Source of the DNA: a virus
Reading direction: 5' to 3' (one strand)
DNA: 31,070 nt
Virus record (IMG/VR): IMGVR_UViG_3300007072_000033
Span: 1-31,070 of that record
This document shows, one piece after another, positions 24,577-31,070 of the stretch. The position numbers were made by a program, and so were the translations under genes. Under the pieces are notes generated by a model. It made no database searches. It saw only the letters and a program-made list of their open reading frames with translations, and was not told where the DNA came from. Numbering within the stretch: the stretch's first letter is position 1; every line of letters begins with the position of its first letter.

Positions 24577-25314
24577 ATGCCAGCAAATGTTACAATAGCC
24601 CCTGCGCAACAGCAACAGATATTACAACAGCCTCAAACACCAACGCAAGATATTACACCGTCGATTGACATAGATTTGCCTGCCTATGAAGTTGTAGAAT
24701 CTTTTCTTCAGTGGTTAAACACTTATGATGATGGTCAATTTTCAAATGTTACAAGTCTAACAAATGATATTTATAATGAAATTGGTCGTGCCAGTACTTC
24801 TACCGAATTGTCAAATTTAATAGCAAAATATCAATATAATTTGAGGTATATGGGTAAACGTTTAAAGACGGCGTTTCCAAAAGTTTTTATGATGGTTGAT
24901 CGTGCCTTGAATAAGGTATTAGGACAAATTGAAGCTATGCAAGAACAGGCTGGTGGTATAATTCCTATTAAACGTAGTGCTAAACGTAAAACTGCACAAA
25001 CATTAAGTGGTGAATATAAACCACAAAGCCAAGCTCCCGGTACGACTTCTGTAAGTCCCCCTGATACCGTTGTGGAAAATCCTGTTGAAGATGTTAACAA
25101 GAATTTAGAGGTTGGAGATAATGTATTTCCTGAAGTTGCACAGGAAATGAATCAGGATGAGACATATAAGAATCGTGCAAAAACATATCTTACAAAAGGT
25201 CTGGATAATCTACTTAAGGTCCAAGATAAACCCGGTGGGCTACGGCAGTTAACAGAACAGTTAATGTGTATTGTTCGTAAGCTAGACAAACGTTACACTA
25301 GGCCAAAGGAATAA
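24577..25314 (+). CDS. Unknown 245-residue protein before portal
   Basis: ATG 24577 is preceded by GTGGAGCAAG. It begins with a Q/P-rich stretch (MPANVTIAPAQQQQILQQPQ), then a helical domain at about 35-130 (VVESFLQWLNTYDDGQFSNV, LKTAFPKVFMMVDRALNKVL), a K/S/P-rich linker (KRSAKRKTAQTL) and a helical C-terminus. No family is recognised. It sits between connector and portal with a three-base gap to the latter, so a head or packaging role is likely by context only. Confidence 0.7.
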   Translation: MPANVTIAPAQQQQILQQPQTPTQDITPSIDIDLPAYEVVESFLQWLNTYDDGQFSNVTSLTNDIYNEIGRASTSTELSNLIAKYQYNLRYMGKRLKTAFPKVFMMVDRALNKVLGQIEAMQEQAGGIIPIKRSAKRKTAQTLSGEYKPQSQAPGTTSVSPPDTVVENPVEDVNKNLEVGDNVFPEVAQEMNQDETYKNRAKTYLTKGLDNLLKVQDKPGGLRQLTEQLMCIVRKLDKRYTRPKE

Positions 25315-25317
25315 CCA

Positions 25318-27204
25318 GTGGCTAATCAAAATCGTAAGGCAACTCCGCAAGAGGCTGTGAGACAAGCAGTGATTGCATCCAACGGCAACAGAACACCAGA
25401 ACAAATGAATCAGAAAAGTACAAATAATAGTACTCTTATTTTAGGTGATAATATTAGTAAAGAATGGAGTAATATTGTTAAAGCTAAGAAAGTAAATATT
25501 CAAACCAAAGATCCATTACTTGAACGATTGAATCGTCAAGTTGGAACTTCTTCCGTCGTTGTTACTCGTGATCCGATTACAGGTGCGGGTAGATCATCCG
25601 GTAAATCAGGCATGGCACGTTCTGCTGTATCAGTAGACCGTGTTTATGATGTTCCATTTAGCCCATTCCGTAATAGGTTTGCTGTTGAACAGCCGATGAA
25701 TCGTATTGAAATGCTTCAACGCTTTCGATACTATTTCCGATATGAGCCTCTTGTTCGTGCCTCAATGGAATTGCACACTGAATTCCCATTGTCAACATTT
25801 GAATTAAAGCATCAAGACCCCATATTGAAAAGTGAATTTATGGACATGTGTGAGGACATTAATTTATTTGAATTCTTGCTAGATATGGTATTAGAGTATT
25901 GGTTAATTGGCGGTTGTGCAGTGTTTGGTATTTTTGACGACCCTAAACAACCTTGTTTGTGGAAGAAGTTTGTGTTGTTAAATCCTCTTTACGTGGAAAT
26001 TGAAAATTGTCCATTTACGGACGGTCGTTCAGAAGATCAGATGAAGTTACGGTTCGATGAACGTACTCGTGGTATTGTTGCCAATGGTCCACGTGATCCT
26101 AATACTGGTAAATTATATAATAGACTTCCAGCAGATATTATTGAGAGTATTAAGAATGGTGATGGAACTATGCCATTGAATAATATTCAGGCATCCTATT
26201 TCAAACGAAAAGGTAATTATTTTTCTCCATATGGTGAGTCTTTATTATTCTGTGTTTCTCATTTACTTGCATATCGTGATAAATTACGTGATTCATTGTA
26301 TTATACTTGTGATAGACATGCAACTCCTAGAGAAGTATGGAAGTTAGGTACGGATGCTCTTCCAGCGAGTGAAGAAGAAATAACAGCATTCCAATCGTTG
26401 TTAAGTCAAACTTATCTTGATCCAAACCAAGCTATTATCTGGAACCATGCATTGACACATGAGTTGATTGGTGCTGCTGATAAGATGCTTCCAGTGTCTC
26501 AGGAAATTACAAAAGTTGAAGAAGAAATGCTTATTGGTTTGATGTTGAATAAGGGTTTCCTTGATTCAGCATATGGTGCATATGCCAATATGTCAGTTGC
26601 ATTAGATGTTTTAATTTCTAGATATTTAACTTTACGTACACGAATTGAGCGTTGGATGAAGGATAATGTATTTGCTCCTATTTGTCGTATTCATAATATC
26701 TACAAGCCAACTCAGGCAGAATTGTCTCACAGAATTCGTATTAAACATTCTAACAAGCGTCCTTGGGTGCCTGAAATTGCGTGGTCTAAGAATGAACTTC
26801 GTGATACTAATCAGAAGATTCAGTTGCTCATGCAGTTCCGTGAGAAACTTGGCAAACCGGGATTCCCACGTGACAGGCTCTATGAAATGGTTGGTGAGAA
26901 CCCTGAAGTTATTCGTTCTCTTTGCCGCAAGGAACAGGCAGAACTTAAGAACGAGACACCTATGGGTGCCGCCCCTGTTCAAATGGGTGGTCCCGGTCTT
27001 GATCTTGGTGGTGGCATGGGCGGTGGTGGAGCACCACCATTAGGTACTGATCTTGGAATTGATATGAATACTGGTTTAGGTGGTGGTCCAGAGGTTGGTG
27101 CTCCTGCTGGTGGTGGTCCAATGTCAGTTGATGTCAATCAGTCTGTTGCACCACCTGAATCTGCGAATGCTGGTGCAGGGAATACTGGTAATATTGGAGT
27201 ATAG
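25318..27204 (+). CDS. Portal protein
   Basis: 628 residues from GTG 25318 (MANQNRKATPQEAV). Recognisable portal features: YFRYEPLVRASMELHTEFPL near residue 140, LDMVLEYWLIGGCAVFGIFDD (the conserved core strand), helices LLFCVSHLLAYRDKLRDSLY, MLIGLMLNKGFLD and a long RYLTLRTRIERWMKDNVFAP helix as in clip/stem regions of large-phage portals. It forms a dodecameric ring through which the terminase passes DNA. The C-terminal 80 residues are G/P-rich and probably disordered. Length is on the long side. The terminase is far upstream in this genome. No motif is missing that I can detect. Confidence 0.82.
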   Translation: MANQNRKATPQEAVRQAVIASNGNRTPEQMNQKSTNNSTLILGDNISKEWSNIVKAKKVNIQTKDPLLERLNRQVGTSSVVVTRDPITGAGRSSGKSGMARSAVSVDRVYDVPFSPFRNRFAVEQPMNRIEMLQRFRYYFRYEPLVRASMELHTEFPLSTFELKHQDPILKSEFMDMCEDINLFEFLLDMVLEYWLIGGCAVFGIFDDPKQPCLWKKFVLLNPLYVEIENCPFTDGRSEDQMKLRFDERTRGIVANGPRDPNTGKLYNRLPADIIESIKNGDGTMPLNNIQASYFKRKGNYFSPYGESLLFCVSHLLAYRDKLRDSLYYTCDRHATPREVWKLGTDALPASEEEITAFQSLLSQTYLDPNQAIIWNHALTHELIGAADKMLPVSQEITKVEEEMLIGLMLNKGFLDSAYGAYANMSVALDVLISRYLTLRTRIERWMKDNVFAPICRIHNIYKPTQAELSHRIRIKHSNKRPWVPEIAWSKNELRDTNQKIQLLMQFREKLGKPGFPRDRLYEMVGENPEVIRSLCRKEQAELKNETPMGAAPVQMGGPGLDLGGGMGGGGAPPLGTDLGIDMNTGLGGGPEVGAPAGGGPMSVDVNQSVAPPESANAGAGNTGNIGV

Positions 27205-27206
27205 AA

Positions 27207-27800
27207 ATGTTTAGTAGAGTTTATATTGCCGAATTAGAGAAAGAGGAAAACATGAAGGAAATGCTTGATTGGTTTGAGAAACGAACCAAGATGCATATTG
27301 ATCTTGTTAAGAAGTATTGTAACAAGATTGATAAATATGACCATGATAAGTTTAATGGTATTATTGAGCGTGGTGAACAGCATGATGCTAGTAAATATGA
27401 AGAACCAGAGAAGACACCATATATTTATATTTCGTGGCAATATAAATGTAAGGAATCTGGTAAAGAGTTTGAAGTATCAGATGATATGAAGCAAAAAATG
27501 ACTAATGCTACAGAGCATCATGTTCATAGTAATAGACATCATCCTGAATATCATTCGGATCAAAAAGAAACAATTAATAGAGAAGATAGAGACAAACCAG
27601 TAAAGTTAGTAGATGCTACAAAAATGACAGATTTGGATATTGCCGAAAATGTTGCAGATTGGTGTGCGATGTCAGAAGAGAAAAAATCAAATCCTAAAGA
27701 TTGGGCAGATAAGAATATTGGTAAAAGATGGAAATATACGGATGAACAGAAAAAACTCATATATGAGTTAATTGGAGAGATTTTCAATGAAAAAGTTTAG
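27207..27800 (+). CDS. DUF5662-like protein
   Basis: 197 residues from ATG 27207, three bases after the portal stop, with GGAG upstream. A second possible start, ATG 27252, also has an AGAGG site. Residues 29-64 (MHIDLVKKYCNKIDKY then ERGEQHDASKYEEPE) and 104-114 (HHVHSNRHHPE) match the R-x-x-x-HD-x-SK...H-x-x-N-x-HHPE pattern I associate with DUF5662 proteins. These may bind metal through the clustered histidines (H59, D60, H104, H105, H107, H111, H112). Enzyme activity is not known to me. A phosphohydrolase-like role is possible. It overlaps the next gene by 14 bases. Confidence 0.62.
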   Translation: MFSRVYIAELEKEENMKEMLDWFEKRTKMHIDLVKKYCNKIDKYDHDKFNGIIERGEQHDASKYEEPEKTPYIYISWQYKCKESGKEFEVSDDMKQKMTNATEHHVHSNRHHPEYHSDQKETINREDRDKPVKLVDATKMTDLDIAENVADWCAMSEEKKSNPKDWADKNIGKRWKYTDEQKKLIYELIGEIFNEKV

Positions 27801-28212
27801 CGAAAACTACATAGAAGGTTTAGAGAAGCAGGGACAGGCTACCAATAGTCAGGGTAAACCTGTATCACCTAAGCATTTACAAGAAAAAGAAAAAACTATG
27901 ACTTATATTAATGATATGAAACAATTATTAGATAAATATCCAGAAAATAATAGGGGTGAAGAGTTTGCGAAAGCTTATAATGAAGTATGGAATAAGCATT
28001 TTCCAGACAAAACCCATCAGCAACCATCTGCTAAACCTGCTAGTTATGGCAAAGGCAAAGATGTTCCAGATGATCAGTTTGATGCAGAGCAGTTGGCAAA
28101 AGGCACTAAAATTGAAATGGAAGAACATGGCTTAGATATGGAAACTGCCAAGGGAATTTGTAAAGATCATTTGCTTGAGGACGAAAATTATTACAAAGAT
28201 GAACAGTCATAA
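27787..28212 (+). CDS. Unknown 141-residue protein
   Basis: ATG 27787 with GGAGAG upstream is preferred over TTG 27772. The product MKKFSENYIEGLEKQGQATN and onward is hydrophilic. It contains a PKHLQEKEKTMTYINDMKQL helix, a P/K/S-rich linker (QQPSAKPASYGKGKD) and a helical, acidic C-terminus with a MEEHGLDMETAKGICKDHLL segment (reminiscent of DUF5661-type sequences common in phages, low confidence). No catalytic motif visible. Confidence 0.68.
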   Translation: MKKFSENYIEGLEKQGQATNSQGKPVSPKHLQEKEKTMTYINDMKQLLDKYPENNRGEEFAKAYNEVWNKHFPDKTHQQPSAKPASYGKGKDVPDDQFDAEQLAKGTKIEMEEHGLDMETAKGICKDHLLEDENYYKDEQS

Positions 28213-28270
28213 ATTGTATTTTAAATTCTTTAAATAACGGTGATTATACTAATATGAGGGAGTGTGTATC

Positions 28271-28456
28271 ATGGCAATGATGCGATACGTTAAAGCAACT
28301 GTTAAACGTGTTTTAGACACGGAAAAAGCTACAAAGATTGTAGTTTGTAAAGATTCAAGCATGGTCAAGGAAGAACCTGACGAAGATGATGAATCAGAAG
28401 AAGAACGAGGAAGTGACCGAAAAAACGGTCATAAAACCCCTCAAAGACCAGATTAA
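28271..28456 (+). CDS. Small unknown protein, 61 residues, acidic then basic
   Basis: ATG 28271 follows GAGGGAG at 28256-28262; the in-frame GTG at 28262 is within that site. The first 40 residues (MAMMRYVKATVKRVLDTEKA) form a basic then highly acidic chain (EEPDEDDESEEE), and the end is K/R/Q-rich. It overlaps the next gene by 71 bases in another frame. The abrupt change of composition near residue 43 suggests a possible frameshift joining it to the next frame. Confidence 0.6.
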   Translation: MAMMRYVKATVKRVLDTEKATKIVVCKDSSMVKEEPDEDDESEEERGSDRKNGHKTPQRPD

Positions 28457-28580
28457 TGACTTTTTATTATTACACGAAGAACAGATAGAATCATTAAAAT
28501 TTGGTCAACTTACGTTTGAGGTTCGGGAAGGTAAAGTTTACCGGCTGTTAGTAACAAGTTCTGTACTTGTTAGAAATTAG
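28386..28580 (+). CDS. Small unknown protein, 64 residues, start uncertain
   Basis: The frame from ATG 28386 runs to TAG 28578-28580. Neither this ATG nor ATG 28389 has a good ribosome site, and GTG 28413 has GAGG only two bases upstream. The product from residue 10 on (VTEKTVIKPLKDQINDFLLL, then GQLTFEVREGKVYRLLVTSS) looks like a small coiled coil plus two-strand domain, plausible as protein. It may instead be the C-terminal part of the 28271 gene. A TGACCG-A6-CGGTCA hairpin at 28414-28431 lies in the overlap. Confidence 0.5.
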   Translation: MMNQKKNEEVTEKTVIKPLKDQINDFLLLHEEQIESLKFGQLTFEVREGKVYRLLVTSSVLVRN

Positions 28581-28592
28581 GAGTTTAGACAA

Positions 28593-30713
28593 ATGCTTGC
28601 TTCTCGTTATTTGGTTGCACAATTTCGTAATAAGGTTGCCAAGACTCTTGCTTCCTTGAGTGTGAATTATGAAGAATTTGAGAAGAATTCTTCTCAACCA
28701 AATATTCTAGCTGTTCGTATGGCAATGTTGGTTGGAAAGATTATAGATGAAAATTATGATAAATGGAGCGAGGCAGAGGTTAAGATTGCTGCTAAGAAAT
28801 TCACAGAGCTTGTCGATGCTGGTATTAGAACTGCTGCCAAGAAATCAGATGGTGCATATGAACCATTGTATCCAGAGTTTTCTGCTTGGGTACTAAATAC
28901 TGATTTTAGATTCGATGCTACTAAACGAATGTTTGATTATGTTAAGTCTGTAGATTTTCCAACATTGAAAGACGGTCCAGTGTATGAAAATGATTATGTT
29001 AAAGATTGCCCACCACATCCAAAAGTGGTTGCTTCTTCAATTCCTCCTGCCGTAATCGCAGAGCGAATTATTGTTTCATTGCATAAAGAAAATCAGGGCG
29101 ATGTGCAGAAGGCATTTGATGGTTATGTTAATGGTGGAACATGGCCTTACGCTTCAGACGATCAGAAGAAAGAATGTGCTCGTCTAATGCAAGCTTTTGG
29201 TTTTGCTGTGACATACAAGGCAAAGAAAGAAGCTTCCAAAGATGTTGAAGCAGATAAAAAACAGGAATGGATTAGTAAGAAAATTGAATTTTTAATTAAG
29301 AACGAAGGATTAGATCAGAAGCAAGCTGCTGGTAAAGCATATGGTATGTGGGAATCTGAGCATGGTAAGACAGCACAGAAATTTCCCCTGTCAGTAGATG
29401 CTCAAGTTGGTACTGCTGAAGTTGAAATTCGTAATTTGACTTCCCCCAAACCGCCAACACAAACTGTTGCCAATCCTGAAGTTCCAGTAGGTGGTAAAGA
29501 AGATGATCTTCAACTTTTAATTGATAAACTAACTGAAGCTGATAAGACTGAAGCTGTTATGGAAAAAGAGGGAGATAGTGGTATTGTTACAGACGAGGCA
29601 GAGGGTGATCGTAACATGCCTTCTCCACGTAAGACAGATGTTCATGGTAATCCAAATGTTGGTGCTACTGACCAGACTGGCAAGATGGATGAAAAGATTC
29701 GTCCAATGCCTTCCAGCATGGAACCACGTCGAAGTATGATTCTTGCTAGAGCAAAGATGCTCATGGAATTCATGGATGTAGAAAATGAGCAGGAAGCTAA
29801 AGAAACAGTTTCAAAGTATGCAAAGAAACTAGCAACTGCTGCAAAGATTTCAGAGGCAGATGCTACTAAACGAATTTGTTCAAATTTAGAAGTTTTTGCA
29901 AGTGCTGATAATGAAAGTCTTGAAATTTACAATAGATTCTACAGAAGTGCTAGAATTCAAAAACATTATTGTAGTAATGATCGTTGTCGAAAGACTACAG
30001 ATCATGTTGAGTTAGAAGGTCAACCGGGAAAACTTAAATGCAAAGAATGTGGAACTGAGAAGGATAAAGTTACCAAGAAGTCTCAGCACATTCCTGAAGC
30101 TTCTGTAATTCGTGCATTTGAGGCTGCATTACCACAGTATAATGGTGGTGCCTTCCAAAGATTGCAAGATTTACAAATGAAGGTTCAGACTAGCAATGAT
30201 CCTAGAGAAATTAAAGAATATGAAAATTTAGCTGACATTTGGAGTGGTTTACATGCAAGAGGTCCAGTGGCAGCACAGGCTGTAACTCCTGTTCAACAGC
30301 CAATGACTGCCCCTGCTGGTGCTCCACAGAATCCTCAACAGCCACAGCAACCTCAGAATCAAATGTCAGACAATGATAAGAAAAATATGTTGAGTGCTTT
30401 GCAGCAAGCCATTAATCAGGCAAATCAGAATAATGATCAAAATTCTGCAAATCAATTAACAGATGTTCTTAATCAGAAAATGCAGGAATCATCTAATGCT
30501 ACTAATCCTGCTTTTGCACCAACTGCTTCATTGAAACTTGTTGAAGAAGCTGCAAAACGTGGTGAGTATCTGACAGTTGATGAAATCTTTAGAATTAGTC
30601 CAATTGCCGCAAAACAGATGAAGGATGCTGGTCTATTAAAGGTTAAAGCTGAGTATTTGCTAAAACGAGTCCTACCTTACTTACAGGAAGAGGACGATGG
30701 ACTCACCGACTAG
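28593..30713 (+). CDS. Large probable head-associated protein with zinc finger
   Basis: 706 residues from ATG 28593, with AGGAG upstream. The N-terminal 200 residues are helical. Residues 226-254 (WISKKIEFLIKNEGLDQKQA, then AGKAYGMW) resemble a short segment often found in phage head proteins and their neighbours. A four-cysteine finger (C460, C465, C483, C486) lies at 458-490, and residues 555-645 are Q/N/P-rich low complexity. The C-terminus is helical with a short DEIFRISP motif. I cannot assign a family. Protease or scaffold functions are possible near a portal, but no catalytic triad is visible. It overlaps the next gene by 17 bases. Confidence 0.7.
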   Translation: MLASRYLVAQFRNKVAKTLASLSVNYEEFEKNSSQPNILAVRMAMLVGKIIDENYDKWSEAEVKIAAKKFTELVDAGIRTAAKKSDGAYEPLYPEFSAWVLNTDFRFDATKRMFDYVKSVDFPTLKDGPVYENDYVKDCPPHPKVVASSIPPAVIAERIIVSLHKENQGDVQKAFDGYVNGGTWPYASDDQKKECARLMQAFGFAVTYKAKKEASKDVEADKKQEWISKKIEFLIKNEGLDQKQAAGKAYGMWESEHGKTAQKFPLSVDAQVGTAEVEIRNLTSPKPPTQTVANPEVPVGGKEDDLQLLIDKLTEADKTEAVMEKEGDSGIVTDEAEGDRNMPSPRKTDVHGNPNVGATDQTGKMDEKIRPMPSSMEPRRSMILARAKMLMEFMDVENEQEAKETVSKYAKKLATAAKISEADATKRICSNLEVFASADNESLEIYNRFYRSARIQKHYCSNDRCRKTTDHVELEGQPGKLKCKECGTEKDKVTKKSQHIPEASVIRAFEAALPQYNGGAFQRLQDLQMKVQTSNDPREIKEYENLADIWSGLHARGPVAAQAVTPVQQPMTAPAGAPQNPQQPQQPQNQMSDNDKKNMLSALQQAINQANQNNDQNSANQLTDVLNQKMQESSNATNPAFAPTASLKLVEEAAKRGEYLTVDEIFRISPIAAKQMKDAGLLKVKAEYLLKRVLPYLQEEDDGLTD

Positions 30714-31070
30714 TCAAAGCGTAGCAAGTTACTTGAGTAATCATGCTGGCTTTCAATCTTGGTTAGCTCAACACGCGAATCAAGATATTGCTAGTTTGCG
30801 TAATGATCCTCAGTTAAATAGTTTTAGAGAAGAGTATAACAAAAATTTAAATTTAGGTAAATTTAGGACTGATCCTGCGCAAAATACTAATATTGATCAA
30901 AATACATTCATGCAAGGTGTGGAGATGGTTAAAAACATGGGTAATCAGATTACTGCTCAGATGATGAATAAGCAGATGGATCATGCTGCCTATCCTGAGA
31001 GTCTTAAGTCTAAATCTGAAAATCAGTTACGATTTATTATGAAAGACGCATATGAAGCATTGAAGGCCAA
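30697..31070 (+). CDS. Unknown protein, 5' part only
   Basis: ATG 30697 lies in the end of the preceding gene with ACAGGAAGAGG just upstream, and the frame is open for 124 codons to the window end. The visible product begins MDSPTSQSVASYLSNHAGFQ and is helical and Q/N-rich. It includes LNSFREEYNKNLNLGKFRTD and a methionine-rich helix (MVKNMGNQITAQMMNKQMDH). No family recognised. The 17-base overlap and ribosome site make it a likely real gene. Confidence 0.72.
   Translation, partial: MDSPTSQSVASYLSNHAGFQSWLAQHANQDIASLRNDPQLNSFREEYNKNLNLGKFRTDPAQNTNIDQNTFMQGVEMVKNMGNQITAQMMNKQMDHAAYPESLKSKSENQLRFIMKDAYEALKA

Noticed and set aside
24831-25100. Minus-strand open frames, here and at several other places
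   Set aside because: They lie opposite well-supported plus-strand genes, lack ribosome sites and give low-complexity or cysteine/leucine-rich shadows.
28222-28250. Possible promoter with TATACT at 28245-28250
   Set aside because: No acceptable -35 hexamer at 16-18 bases; only the -10 looks good.
1-31070. tRNA genes, CRISPR arrays, insertion sequences, integrase or attachment sites
   Set aside because: Gaps are short and contain no cloverleaf, spaced repeats, transposase or integrase motif that I could see.

Overview
The window looks like part of the genome of a large, tailed, double-stranded DNA bacteriophage (Caudoviricetes). It is AT-rich. All credible genes lie on the plus strand, packed with short gaps or 1-30 base overlaps (several TAATG stop/start junctions), mostly behind AGGAG-type ribosome sites. 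The set includes a large terminase, a portal, a gp36-like head-tail connector, tail-fibre/spike proteins, phage replication nucleases and a phage-type sigma factor. Nothing in the sequence identifies the host. I see no integrase, tRNA gene, rRNA gene, insertion sequence or CRISPR array.

Layout. (1) 1-2643: host-recognition/tail genes: the end of a tail-fibre gene, an unknown 174-residue protein and a spike-like protein with a pectate-lyase-type start. (2) 2664-4529: terminase large subunit. (3) 4532-8774: a promoter, a 59-residue protein and a giant unknown protein (about 1335 residues) whose frame opens with ATC right after the stop of the small gene. (4) 8778-11903: a second promoter, a CDA-fold deaminase, a double HNH endonuclease split by an A9 run, a 3'-5' exonuclease with a zinc ribbon, and a 5' flap nuclease. 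(5) 11904-12147: a gene-free stretch rich in direct and inverted repeats, ending in a promoter. (6) 12148-18549: two small genes, a primase-like protein of the archaeo-eukaryotic (AEP) superfamily, and behind a fourth promoter a DUF932-like protein, a NYN-domain protein, several small proteins and a GT-B glycosyltransferase. (7) 18554-19707: an unknown protein with three WFxR repeats, closed by a clear intrinsic terminator. (8) 19724-24055: an unknown protein, a sigma-70-like factor with an extra N-terminal domain, and three unknown proteins, one long and helical. (9) 24055-31070: connector, unknown protein, portal, a DUF5662-like protein, small proteins, a 706-residue probable head-associated protein and the start of another gene.

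How the parts fit. DNA metabolism and regulatory genes sit between the terminase and the portal, which are usually neighbours. Four promoters share TTGACA, a spacer of exactly 16 bases and TAYAAT, and the same genome encodes a sigma-70-like factor. Flap nuclease, exonuclease, primase-like protein and the repeat-rich gap between them suggest a replication locus. The most notable points are the AEP-like primase beside a possible origin, the sigma factor with the uniform promoter set, the ATC-initiated or readthrough giant gene, and the HNH gene split at a homopolymer.
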